From contig JAQMRL010000014.1 of assembly GCA_035578175.1 (NCBI GenBank), positions 12,588,274-12,652,273 of the forward strand: 64,000 nt of DNA, in the 5' to 3' direction. How positions within the stretch are numbered: position 1 is the first letter of the stretch; each line of letters begins with the position of its first letter. Position numbers and translations under genes: made by a program. This document shows, one piece after another, positions 59,501 to 63,909 of this stretch. The stretch comes from Catonia carolina (lineage: Eukaryota > Arthropoda > Insecta > Hemiptera > Achilidae). Below the pieces are notes generated by a model, which saw only the letters and a list, made by a program, of their open reading frames with translations, did not search any database and had not been told where the DNA came from.

Positions 59501-61967
59501 AGATTTGCAATCAAATTTATTTAATCAATAAAACGGAAATAATTGAAAATTTTTATAAATAGCCCGTTCAAATCATTTAATTCTGAATATGTAAATTTGT
59601 AATTTTTTGTTTTGGTGGCTGTCAAATGCCGTCTGCTTTTTTCGGGCCTGCGCCCTAGATCCACAGAAAATGTGGTCTTGGATTTCAAATCACTATCATT
59701 AAAAATAATTGATTTAAGTTAACAAATTTCGTTCTTAGAAGAACGGTGAGTAACGACTAAAGCACAGTAGTACGATAGTTTCGTTCTGAGAAGAACGGTT
59801 TTTAAATAAAACGGTTTTTTTGACGCTGTCACAGTGACTGTCAAATACCGTCTGAAAGTGTGCAACGACAAGTACTGGTATGCTATGGAATATGCCTATG
59901 GATGGGGTAAATGTGTGTCGGACGGAGAACCAGCCACTTCATGAGCGTAGCGCTTCGCGTTGATTCCTCACCTCGCATCAGTGGGGGGAATTTTTGCTAT
60001 TTCTGCCCTTTAAAATCAAAATGTTGAAAAATCCTTTCTTAGTGCGCGCTTACACAACATAAGAAAGCTAACATCCAAATTTCAAGTCTGTAGCGTCAGT
60101 AGTTTCGACTGTGCGTTGATCTATAAATGAATCACCCTGGACATGGTTGTCCTTTTATATAATAGATTATATCATGTAATTATTATTTTTTAGCTATTTT
60201 ATAATATTAAAGCTTTTCTTACTTTAAATAATATGTTTTATCTCAGTTTTATAATATTACCACATATTAGGTTTAAGTACTGTTTTCAGTTATTTAATAC
60301 TTGGGGTACTTAAGACATTTCTCACAAAACAACGCACAAGGCACATTTATTGTTTTCAACAAATTATTGGTGGTGGCACTTAATTTGTTCTCTACAAATT
60401 TAGGGGGTAAAACTAACTTATTTCAGCAGTTTAAAAAAAAACATTATTTTCTTATCAGAAATTACTTTTGATGTAAAGTAACCAATCTGTTCTTGTGATT
60501 AATTGAAATTATGAAATACCACCAGAATTACCTTTTTTTTGCTTTCCAGAGAATTTTTATTATCGACATTTACAGTGTTTTCTACAATAAGTCTTCAACT
60601 ATATAATAGCCTACTTGTAGGAAACGAAACAAGAGAAAAATTTCAATTAATTTTCAGTGAAAGTATAATTTAAATTGAACGAACCGAATAAATTAGAAAT
60701 TTTTTCTGAAATGGTTTTACAGTTCTTATAATGCTCCCCTCTGCGGGAGGCCATCAAGTTTTAAACAGACAGCATGAGTCGGAGCGTTGGCGTTCCAATG
60801 ATCATGGAAGAACAAAACAGAAAACTACACGCTGTTATCTGTAGTTGCAATAAAGAATAAAAATATTAATGATAGAGATTTATTATTCAAATTGATTTTG
60901 TTTCAGTATACTAAAAAATGATATTGACATTCCAAGTTTGTTTTATTTTTACTCATTTTTATTTCTTGTTGGGAGAACAACATCTGTTGTAATGCATGCT
61001 GCAAAAGTACACGATGAAGGCCTCAAAGTTGCATTGGAATTATATCTATGTCCATCACAGAGTTATTGCCTTGAGGTAAGAATTTATTTTATGGAAAATT
61101 TTGTTGTTTTTTTAGGTCATCAGCCAAAAGGATGGTTTGAAGTGTCGCCGACCGGGCCGACGACACGTGGCAAAACCTTGTTTGTAAAATTGGTGGCCCT
61201 GTAAAGGGCCGTTGTTGGCGGTCGGAAGTGGAGCCCGAAGAGTGACGGCTCGGCTACCGGGTTCAGGCCTTCCCTCAGCGGCAATTGGGTCCCAACTGCA
61301 GCGTGACAATGGTGACCCCAGAGCCCCGTAGTGTCGGGTCGGCGTAGGCCGTCTGCCGATAGCGCGGCCGAGACGGTTCTCTCCGGGTCGGCGAAAGCTG
61401 ACCGGTGCGGGAATGCAGCGTCCGCCACCGGTAGCATAGATCAGGGATGGTGCGTCCGGTCTCGGCTGGGCTCGTCTTCTTCTGTCGGGAGCTCTTCTTC
61501 TTCTGGTATTTTTCTCCGGTTGAGAGTTGATTGAGGAGTGACTCTTGCGGGTCAGGGCTGTCACTTAAATCCCCCTCCGGCGAGTCCACCTCATAAGTGG
61601 AGGGGAGGCATGAAAACAATACTTTCCTTCCTATATATTCATATAGGCAAGAAAAAGTATAAATAGTAACTACACGGAGTCGTACTGTTACAGACAACTA
61701 ATGAATGTTGTACGTGAGGCTGCCAACCTAACACTATTACCAACTTATCAGAATGAAATGTCCCATCACATAGGGAACCGAGATATGGGCCACTCTGTAT
61801 TTTAAGTATATTTTGTATTATAAAATTAGTTAATCTTACTAGATATATTGTTATTGGACATTCATGTTTGTTTATAGGTACAACGATTTCTTCAAGAAGT
61901 CACTTCAAACCACTTAGCTCTTACTGGGTTAAATATGTTTTCACTGACCAGAAATTTCCTGTTAGGG
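23351..61967 (+). CDS. Sugar gustatory receptor (trehalose-receptor/Gr5a-Gr64 type), 3' incomplete
   Basis: Eight exons with matching phases join to 447 codons: 23351-23511, 24932-25167, 31054-31257, 48317-48417, 51265-51489, 54105-54259, 60907-61075, 61878-61967. The product is a seven-transmembrane insect chemoreceptor that acts as a ligand-gated cation channel for sugars in taste neurons. Family landmarks in order: LGTFPVTGISDP after a basic cytoplasmic N-terminus; LIWNFIDLFIMLISIALA; WQELRQIYASMSFLVKTVD; VANNVYFICAQL; FLVGRTTSVVMHAAKVHDE; NMFSLTRNFLLG. The final short exon of this family (a TYxLVLxQF-type end) is expected after 61967 and is not seen before 64000. All introns obey GT-AG. 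The genomic span exceeds 38.6 kb for ~1.4 kb of coding sequence because mobile elements fill the introns. The exact ligand and orthologue (Gr5a, Gr61a or a Gr64 member) cannot be told by eye. Confidence 0.88.
23636..24440 (+). repeat. SINE-X copy split by a solo LTR
   Basis: The first half (gtttttcagccgaaagatg through cctgcaaatgacac, to 23804) and the second half (ttcaccacagagtctggctg through gagataactgtgac, from 24371) are contiguous SINE-X sequence interrupted at 23805-24366. Confidence 0.7.
23805..24366. mobile_element. Solo LTR-like insertion, GC-rich
   Basis: 562 bp beginning TGTCACC and ending GGTGACA (TG...CA ends, 7-bp inverted termini), flanked by direct ACAC at 23801-23804 and 24367-24370, exactly interrupting a SINE-X copy. 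Base composition is far richer in G+C than the surroundings. It has no internal retroviral-type genes, so a solo LTR is the simplest reading. A 118-codon open frame across it is probably fortuitous. Related text occurs at 61138-61610. Confidence 0.6.
24441..24830. other. Unidentified GC-richer segment in intron 1
   Basis: It begins where the SINE-X copy breaks off and contains ttttattggctagatctc and gccttccatacaagatgc. The composition suggests an insertion, but no ends, duplication or coding motif could be defined. Confidence 0.3.
24932..25167 (+). CDS. Sugar receptor exon 2
   Basis: Acceptor ttgatttccag, donor GTAAGT, incoming one base and outgoing one base. It encodes MHQNIRHILGAAAGLGTFPV, the FPVTGISDP signature of sugar receptors, and the first membrane segment (AYTLILLSGFLYIEITSI). 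Confidence 0.9.
25486..25662 (+). repeat. SINE family 2 (tRNA-derived)
   Basis: Head with A-box-like TAGCGCAGTGG, B-box-like GGCTCGATTCC and perfect 5-bp T-arm; tail with gtagtcgctaatgacc and gatgcgactttaaat. It is the best preserved copy of the family in the window. Confidence 0.8.
25699..26624 (-). repeat. RepA repeat, full-length, minus strand
   Basis: Complete copy from actttctcttgcctatatg to gattcacaccagatttt, with a (TG)n tract near 25835-25858. Confidence 0.85.
26672..26812 (+). repeat. SINE family 1, 5'-truncated
   Basis: Starts within the T-arm (cttgggttcgaatcccat), then the family tail catccttcaccgtctgcatt and agcagtaatagcagaacgt, and an A-run. Confidence 0.75.
27011..27372 (+). 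repeat. SINE-X repeat copy
   Basis: From ctgttgttgtttaggtcatc to cttgtctgttatgagcag with a deletion in the middle. Confidence 0.7.
27373..27674. other. Intronic spacer, nothing recognised
   Basis: Unique AT-rich text between the SINE-X copy and the pogo-like element. Confidence 0.35.
27677..29239. mobile_element. pogo-like non-autonomous element
   Basis: TA at 27675-27676 and 29240-29241. Ends are imperfect ~25-bp inverted repeats sharing ATAATTGGGGC (left cagtcgattccagataattg; right complement ctgtcaattccggataattg). The interior carries a minus-strand SINE-X copy and no clear transposase. Confidence 0.65.
27811..28192 (-). repeat. SINE-X repeat copy
   Basis: Complete minus-strand copy, from cgggcaggtggagtgtta to gttgacctaaacaacaac, inside the pogo-like element. 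Confidence 0.7.
29240..29860. mobile_element. Second pogo-like MITE, adjoining the first
   Basis: Left end tataatgggacatcgattatcc and right end ggataattgacgtcctactg are imperfect inverted repeats; TA follows at 29861. The left end abuts the preceding element, so its exact first base is unclear. No coding sequence. Confidence 0.5.
29929..29952. repeat. (ATT)n microsatellite
   Basis: About eight ATT units in a row. Confidence 0.8.
30075..31010 (+). repeat. RepA repeat, full-length
   Basis: Complete copy ending just 43 bases before exon 3. It includes an extended (AC)n/(GC)n tract at about 30843-30890. Confidence 0.85.
31054..31257 (+). CDS. Sugar receptor exon 3
   Basis: Acceptor caatgattttag, donor GTAAGT; two bases in, one base out. 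It encodes the second and third membrane segments (GTIFYGNACAGVCLFLQLA; FISTTGVFMILAF) joined by an ARKWPNLIKEWHSIEIQMSG loop typical of insect gustatory receptors. Confidence 0.88.
31560..32260 (+). pseudogene. LINE reverse transcriptase C-terminal remnant
   Basis: Same family as 13082-14062: ETKKELEDILNGMDEIM-like start, NLKVGNENIREVREF, AFEMRCCRKMLKIRW, RHILRHSGIGLSIMEGN. The FxDD box upstream is missing and the frames are broken by several stops. Confidence 0.8.
32261..33810. other. AT-rich intron 3 sequence, no supported gene
   Basis: Overlapping minus-strand open frames at 32634-33163 are rich in F, I and C, have no recognisable domain and are best read as AT-biased chance. A 20-bp A-run lies at about 33642-33661. 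Confidence 0.4.
33811..34884. repeat. FB3 long foldback element (~1.07 kb, ~530-bp arms)
   Basis: Left end caggtgattcaaaactata and right end tatagttttgaatcaccc mirror each other. The mirror relation continues inward (tatagctaaaaataag, catatgcctgaaaacgc, taaggccgtataaaaatg, gtaagattacttcc, cgctttatttaaaatc) to a centre near 34347. The arms look above 90% identical. No coding sequence. The GGTGATTCAAAA ends recall Tc1/mariner-type termini. Confidence 0.85.
34885..35235. other. Intronic spacer, nothing recognised
   Basis: Unique text between FB3 and a RepA copy. Confidence 0.35.
35236..36135 (+). repeat. RepA repeat, full-length, somewhat diverged
   Basis: From gtatgaaatgaaacactcg to cttatattcatataggca and agagaaagt, with short deletions. 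Confidence 0.82.
36140..36540 (+). pseudogene. LINE reverse-transcriptase C-terminal remnant
   Basis: Translation gives FLGVQIDKSI, KLTLSKGIFIVRKVRKLNSL, YYGFFYTHIAYCIIF and KIFLMQKQVVRYIWDLW, the order expected for the region after the polymerase domain of a non-LTR element. One stop and frame changes are present, with a G10 run at ~36324. Confidence 0.65.
36541..36774 (+). pseudogene. Short coding-like remnant, probably retroelement
   Basis: In one frame it reads KKTVHDYVLTPSLEEFIYRT, then SVQPAVREIYTTP and a stop. Composition is GC-richer than the surroundings. The source gene is not recognised; it follows LINE sequence, so a retroelement tail is my guess. Confidence 0.3.
36794..37728 (+). 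repeat. RepA repeat, full-length
   Basis: Complete copy with the canonical 5' and 3' signatures and a cacacacgcacgcacgcccg tract. Confidence 0.85.
37940..40499. mobile_element. Unclassified 2.56-kb element with 8-bp target duplication, copy 1
   Basis: Begins GGCGGATCTACATTGG and ends tgtatacgaccc, flanked by exact CCTACTGC at 37932-37939 and 40500-40507. A second copy lies at 41795-44350. The terminal inverted repeat is short and imperfect; an 8-bp subterminal motif TTCGCCAC (37971-37978) is inverted at 40478-40485. No transposase frame is present. It carries a RepA copy (38484-39420) and an internal duplication of a ttccccacagtgttctctct block. An 8-bp duplication would fit hAT, P, Merlin or Mutator-type enzymes; none is established. 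Confidence 0.85.
38484..39420 (-). repeat. RepA repeat inside the 2.56-kb element (copy 1)
   Basis: Minus-strand full-length RepA, from actttctctagcctatatg to gtgtttcacaccagattttt. Confidence 0.85.
40508..41300. mobile_element. Probable TIR element that received the 2.56-kb insertion
   Basis: The text cgaaataggattgcctccct near 40520 is inverted near 41235-41215 (agggagggaatcctatttcg). The match extends to the other side of copy 1 (gggtagacctactgc at 37925). So an inverted-repeat element of roughly 0.8 kb probably starts near 37900 and was split. Its ends and duplication are not defined. A leader-like region (gtagtcagtgcagt) lies inside. Confidence 0.4.
41301..41786. other. AT-rich spacer, nothing recognised
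   Basis: No supported gene or repeat between the two mobile segments. Confidence 0.35.
41795..44350. mobile_element. Unclassified 2.56-kb element, copy 2
   Basis: Same element as 37940-40499, in the same orientation, flanked by exact GAGAATAC at 41787-41794 and 44351-44358. By eye it differs by one 4-bp indel (copy 1 has an extra taac near 38180) and at least one substitution (copy 1 ttcct versus copy 2 ttctt near 43349). It carries the same RepA insertion. Confidence 0.85.
42335..43271 (-). repeat. RepA repeat inside the 2.56-kb element (copy 2)
   Basis: Base-for-base counterpart of 38484-39420, so it was mobilised with the element and did not arrive independently. Confidence 0.85.
44359..44930. 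other. Intronic spacer, nothing recognised
   Basis: AT-rich. A few phrases near 44870-44930 may be the upstream continuation of the LINE remnant. Confidence 0.35.
44931..45640 (+). pseudogene. LINE reverse-transcriptase C-terminal remnant and 3' tail
   Basis: Frame 44981-45274 reads VFKIQKKAIRCMVGANQ, STPLFKELKLLTVPSLYIFE and the NNFMQNFNVHN block shared with 17062-17445. The match continues through caagaatttctttcttgatag (shared with 15291-15437). From ~45470 a related second piece encodes GLFVIECEKRFKKELKSYL. It is the uninterrupted counterpart that reveals the nested insertions at 15.4-17.1 kb. Confidence 0.75.
45646..46427 (+). mobile_element. Tc1/mariner-superfamily element with ~110-bp inverted ends, decayed
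   Basis: TA at 45644-45645 and 46428-46429; inverted ends share gtgattttttagtcctg, cattaacaattgggtaac and gggctaccaact. Inside, 45824-46250 is a decayed transposase N-terminus (FTPEQRVFILEQYFATKSYA, then RSGRPTLLTDDV) with frameshifts and no catalytic domain. Confidence 0.75.
46563..47000 (+). mobile_element. Helitron-like relative, 3'-truncated
   Basis: Diverged copy of the first half of 47059-47809 (agaactatttctgg, ccgattttaatgatttc, gccatacagatttgct), without the CTAG end. Confidence 0.5.
47005..47057 (+). repeat. RepA 3'-end fragment
   Basis: Contains ccggtgaaaagttgacatg and aaaacaatactttccttcc; cut by the Helitron-like element. Confidence 0.6.
47059..47809 (+). mobile_element. Non-autonomous Helitron-like element
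   Basis: Starts TCTATACTACTATAATGG after an A and ends CCACTAG before a T, matching the Helitron rule of TC...CTRR ends inserted between A and T without target duplication. A short gaagaagcgaagc motif precedes the 3' end. No Rep/helicase coding. Confidence 0.65.
47832..48228 (+). repeat. SINE-X repeat copy, near full-length
   Basis: From ttgttgttgtttaggtcaac to tccattatgggc; all family landmarks present. Confidence 0.75.
48317..48417 (+). CDS. Sugar receptor exon 4
   Basis: Acceptor tgtttgattacag, donor GTATGT; two bases in, phase 0 out. It encodes EHIGHDLLSTRESIDTIEKQ, a polar loop between the third and fourth membrane segments where sugar receptors carry an EH motif. Short and polar, so supported mainly by phase agreement and position. 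Confidence 0.75.
48510..49320 (+). pseudogene. Heavily decayed mariner transposase
   Basis: At 48740-48905 the text encodes TIITGDKSSMYRNDPKT and HLVRSNVKVMLTAFFDSHGV, clear counterparts of the first catalytic block (GDESW-type, here GDKSS with the aspartate kept) and the region after it. Downstream, to about 49320, the rest can be traced only as scraps (cattgaaaagaaacac; FSKCFQQW). No terminal repeats were found. Confidence 0.6.
49656..49678. repeat. (TTACA)n microsatellite
   Basis: About four to five pentamer units in tandem. Confidence 0.75.
50075..51001 (+). mobile_element. mariner derivative with inverted 3' end
   Basis: TA at 50073-50074 and 51002-51003. Positions 50075-50347 are the inverted copy of the 3' end (minus-strand frame 50203-50394 with KVKSALKGTRFESVEAV); from 50348 the plus-strand gene runs from just after the first catalytic motif to the normal end. 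The 5' end and DNA-binding domain are missing, replaced by the second 3' end. Confidence 0.8.
50348..50936 (+). pseudogene. mariner transposase, 5'-truncated
   Basis: Opens with WFFTYDPQTKRQSMHWKS-like text, then (50481-50939) LCQRVRKKCPEMWKDKSW, HQYNAPAHS, HPPYSPDLVPCDFYLFSKVK and ALKGTRFESVEAVTEKA. The HxDNAPAH aspartate is replaced by tyrosine, while the last aspartate (PCDF) remains. A stop or frameshift lies near 50400-50480. It belongs to the same lineage as 51711-52469. Confidence 0.82.
51265..51489 (+). CDS. Sugar receptor exon 5
   Basis: Acceptor ctcttttacag, phase 0 in and out, 75 codons. It encodes FLIFLERYSWNSHWYLFTKN, then IWNFIDLFIMLISIALATQF, the conserved fourth-membrane-segment signature of sugar receptors. 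The donor is GTATTT, a weaker match than the other donors of the gene, but the conserved coding ends there. Confidence 0.9.
51711..52469 (-). pseudogene. mariner derivative with inverted 3' end, truncated
   Basis: Minus-strand frame 51711-52223 covers the catalytic domain: TCDETWFFTYD, HQDNAPAHSAL, HPPYSLDLAPCDFYLF, ALKGTRFESVEAV. All three acidic residues are present, but the C-terminus is cut. On its right, 52298-52469 is the 3' end of the same gene on the plus strand plus a terminal repeat (cacacctcg, then TA). This is the same inverted-3'-end design as 50075-51001, in mirror orientation. The other terminal repeat is missing near 51710. Confidence 0.8.
52472..53170. other. Intronic spacer, nothing recognised
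   Basis: Unique AT-rich text in intron 5. A minus-strand frame extending from 52286 to 52639 is not convincing. Confidence 0.35.
53174..53226 (-). CDS. Candidate start exon of an unknown nested gene
   Basis: Minus-strand ATG at 53224-53226, 17 codons plus two bases encoding MTRHHYRRFGGRTRKKP, ending at a perfect donor GTAAGT. Upstream on that strand there is a GC-richer leader with an acceptor-like ttttatatttcag. No second exon with the right phase could be identified downstream, so this may be a small nested gene, a pseudogene or chance. Confidence 0.3.
53227..54104. other. Intron 5 sequence, possible leader of the candidate nested gene
   Basis: Mostly AT-rich; 53455-53530 is GC-richer and could be the transcription start region of a minus-strand gene. 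Plus-strand open frame 53367-53570 has no motif. Confidence 0.3.
54105..54259 (+). CDS. Sugar receptor exon 6
   Basis: Acceptor caattgttttag, donor GTAAGT; phase 0 in, two bases out. It encodes QWQELRQIYASMSFLVKTVD and the fifth membrane segment IIVISVANNVYFICAQLI, both strongly characteristic of the sugar receptor clade. Confidence 0.92.
54358..55845 (+). repeat. RepA repeat, diverged and interrupted
   Basis: RepA order is kept (gtgaaacagtcacatgaat ... ctaaactaggctcagtag ... ttaccttatcttgtagagc ... ggttcaggtggcctaaaaa), but with a foldback insertion at 54653-55161 and a local duplication of the gctaaactaagc...gttgtaggtttt block. Confidence 0.7.
54653..55161. mobile_element. Foldback MITE with 7-bp target duplication
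   Basis: Ends GGGGTGTTTCTGTTAT and ATAACAGAAAAGACCCC-type complement; flanks AGCAATC at 54646-54652 and 55162-55168 are exact and rejoin to intact RepA text. Inverted similarity continues inward (atttcgtatgtaatcttacag; ttttaacgataaaaa). No coding sequence. Confidence 0.75.
55846..56935. repeat. FB1 foldback element, second full copy
   Basis: Left ctactatcggttttataa and right ttatgaaaccgatgttag; the same internal landmarks as 2530-3716 in both arms (ttgaatctccaaaacgatgg / ccatcgttttggagat). It follows directly on RepA. Confidence 0.8.
56926..57131. repeat. Short foldback element (FB4)
   Basis: Left arm gtactgtctgtctatacg, gatggcctcccgcagagagg, gaatcgactcgc; right arm is its complement through gtctattagttgattgcctc. 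Centre near 57030. The tip motif recurs at the ends of 57165-60785. Confidence 0.75.
57972..58167 (-). mobile_element. Small Helitron-like element
   Basis: On the minus strand it begins TCTATTATATAAAAAGAG after an A and ends with a hairpin (gcgtgggcgaagccacgc), then gggacccgCTAG before T. Hairpin plus CTRR end and A/T insertion are Helitron hallmarks. 196 bp, non-autonomous. Confidence 0.7.
58212..58391 (+). repeat. 180-bp direct repeat, unit 1
   Basis: Text from aagtaatactactttaaagc through tagattaaaatcgttgttaa, repeated almost without change at 59072-59249. Confidence 0.85.
58491..58834. mobile_element. MITE with imperfect inverted ends
   Basis: Left taaagaacaattcacacaca and right complement taagggtcgatttacacaca, continuing with cgttccg-type inner repeats. 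Clearly GC-richer than the flanks, no coding sequence; superfamily unknown. Confidence 0.55.
59072..59249 (+). repeat. 180-bp direct repeat, unit 2
   Basis: Near-identical to 58212-58391 (one A-run length difference seen). Confidence 0.85.
59430..59503 (-). mobile_element. Helitron-like 5' end fragment
   Basis: Minus-strand start TCTATTATGTAAAATCC and the caaaattttgattttaaag block shared with the two other ends nearby; no matching 3' end defined. Confidence 0.5.
59985..60166 (-). mobile_element. Helitron-like 5' end fragment
   Basis: Minus-strand start TCTATTATATAAAAGGAC, with the same internal block. A possible hairpin region lies near 59940-59965 (gcgtagcgcttcgcg), but CTRR is not clear. 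Confidence 0.5.
60907..61075 (+). CDS. Sugar receptor exon 7
   Basis: Acceptor ttttgtttcag, donor GTAAGA; one base in, phase 0 out. It encodes the sixth membrane segment SLFYFYSFLFLVGRTTSVVM, then AAKVHDEGLK and CPSQSYCLE, in the order typical of sugar receptors. Confidence 0.92.
61104..61610. repeat. SINE-X head joined to a very GC-rich segment
   Basis: The first ~36 bases are the SINE-X head (aggtcatcagccaaaaggat), then strongly GC-rich text follows. Part of it (cagtgtcgggtcggcg-like, caatggtgacccc) aligns with the solo LTR at 23805-24366. Open frames on both strands reflect GC composition. The nature of the element is unclear. Confidence 0.45.
61611..61658 (+). repeat. RepA 3'-end fragment
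   Basis: Contains catgaaaacaatactttcc and tcatataggcaagaaaaagt. Confidence 0.7.
61878..61967 (+). CDS. Sugar receptor exon 8 (penultimate)
   Basis: Acceptor tttgtttatag, donor GTAAGT; 30 codons in phase 0 encoding VQRFLQEVTSNHLALTGLNM and FSLTRNFLLG. Family members have a phase-0 intron here followed by one short exon with the seventh membrane end and the TYxLVLxQF tail; that exon lies outside the window. Confidence 0.9.
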
Positions 61968-62042
61968 GTAAGTAATGTAACAACAATAAGTTTTATATGT
62001 AGGCCAATGTGAATCAGCTCGATTGAAGGAAGAATAGATCAG

Positions 62043-62924
62043 AAAAAATCTGGTGTGAAAGACTCACACAACTTCCTCTTGCCAATGCAAATGATGAACA
62101 ATAAAACTTAACATTTGCAATAAAAAATTAGAAATAAACAAAAAACTAACCTCAAAAAAACATAACGTTATTTTAATCATGAGTGAATGATGCAAAATGA
62201 ACACTAACTTTAGTTAGGCTTAATAATAGGTACAGAAAATCACTCTTTCACGCTAACTAGGCTCTATAGAGAAAAATACTTAAAACAAAAGTTGAAAATC
62301 TTTTAATTTATCTATAAATTTTATTATATTTTTTTTGTCGTAAATGCACAGTAAGGCTGAAATCTTAAAAAAATCGATTTTTTTACAGATTTTCAAGAAA
62401 AAGAAACTGAAAATCACTAATTACCGCTAAACTAAGCGTTATACAAAGAAATTTTTCAAATTACAACTTTTATCATACCTATACTTTTGCCTTAAAATGC
62501 ATATTAAGGCCGCAATCTTAAAAAAAAACATTTTTTCTACGAGTAAACAGACTTTCCAAGAATTTCAGCAGACATGGCGTCCTACCCTATCTTGTAGAAG
62601 ATAAAAAATGTAGTAAATGAGGTGATTTAAAAAAAAAATCGTAGGAGCCGTTTTTGAGAAAATTGAAGAAAGTGAAAATTGCACGAATAATCTAATACTT
62701 CCGGTTAAACGATTTTAATGAAAATGTTTTTGTCGGGTCCTCAAGTAGTACTTAAGTTCAAATTTCAACATCGTACGATGTTCCGTTCTTGAAATATTTT
62801 GTACACACACAGACAGAAAAATGGCTAAAAACATGTTTTTGGGTTCAAGGGGTCTGAAAATGTGTAAGTTGACATGAAAGCAATACTTTCCTTCCTATAT
62901 ATTATTTATATAGGCAAGAAAAGT
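62043..62924 (+). repeat. RepA repeat, full-length
   Basis: Complete copy, from aaaaaatctggtgtgaaag to ttatataggcaagaaaagt. Confidence 0.85.
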
Positions 62925-62989
62925 AGTCAAGTTTTATTATTATAAACATGCTTTTTATGTTCAACTGCGCACTTGAATATATATAATAA

Positions 62990-63909
62990 GAGAATGGAGG
63001 AAAACCAACCCAGAAAACGTAAAAGTGGGCAAAGAAATCAAAATAAACTGCCTGGGCTTTGCGGACGATCTATCTCACCTTGCGAACAACATAACAGAAA
63101 CAAAAACCAATTAGAGTCCCTCGAGCAACTTTCGGAAAAGATCGGTCTGAGAATATCCTACGAAAAGACGAAAATCATGATCAGAGATCCACTCTGCATA
63201 AGTTGCGTAATGGTTAACGAACACCAAATAGAACTTGTGGAAAAATTTAAATATCTCGCAGAAATCATAATCAATTGTCTCAATGAAAGACTCATATGGC
63301 AAGAAAAAATTAATACACTTAAGAAATCTCTGATAACCACTCAAAACATCTACAACAAGAAATGTCTGTCAACCAAAACTAAACTAAGACACTAGCAAAC
63401 AGTGGTTTTCCCAGGAATCCACTATTGCAGCGAAACGTTATTCGGGCCATATCGCTTAGGAGACACCGATAGAATTGAGAAAATAGAAAGAAAAATACTT
63501 AGGAAGTGCATGAACAAAAGGCACATGGTGGAAGGACAGTGGCGGTTAATCCCGAACAAAGAAATCTACAAACTAATCCCCCTACTAACAAATAACTTTA
63601 GAAAGAAAAGAATATCATTCCTAGGACACATACTCAGAGCCGAAAGAGTCCAAACTTGTGAAACGGCTGATCAACCATTTTTGGAATAAGGTGTTGAGAC
63701 CTAGGTGGCTGAAGGAGGTTCAGCGGGATGTGGAGGAACTTGGAATTACTAAACAAAACCTGCTAACAAAATCAGCTAAGTACAACCAACTAGTCAAGAC
63801 TAATGTGGTAACATTTGAACCAAAAACCAGAAGAGTGTACAATAGGGTGTTCACCGACGAAGACCGGAAACAGAGCTCGGAACGTTTTAAGAAAATGTGG
63901 GCCAAATGA
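62990..63909 (+). pseudogene. LINE reverse-transcriptase C-terminal half
   Basis: The frame near 63045 reads CLGFADDLSHL (catalytic FADD box), continuing as LEQLSEKIGLRISYEKTKIM, KFKYLAEIIINCLNERL, IEKIERKILRKCMNKRH, RISFLGHILRAERV, WLKEVQRDVEELGI and ending FKKMWAK. At least three frame breaks or stops (near 63050, 63395 and 63655) make it non-functional. It is a different LINE lineage from 13082 and 31560. Confidence 0.82.

Larger units (their letters stand above)
57165..60785. mobile_element. Long inverted-repeat element related to FB4, filled with insertions
   Basis: Ends share acttgatggcctcc, gagggga and tgtaaaaccatttcagaaaa in inverted orientation (57178-57240 and 60700-60770). A further inverted match occurs inside (gaagacttattgtagaaaaca at 57649 and its complement near 60576-60600). 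The interior holds Helitron-like pieces, a MITE and a direct duplication; no gene. The outer boundaries are approximate. Confidence 0.55.

Noticed and set aside
61112..61697. Overlapping open frames of 105-150 codons on both strands
   Set aside because: They sit in a GC-rich repeat, are arginine/proline-rich in every frame and start or end inside known repeat ends.
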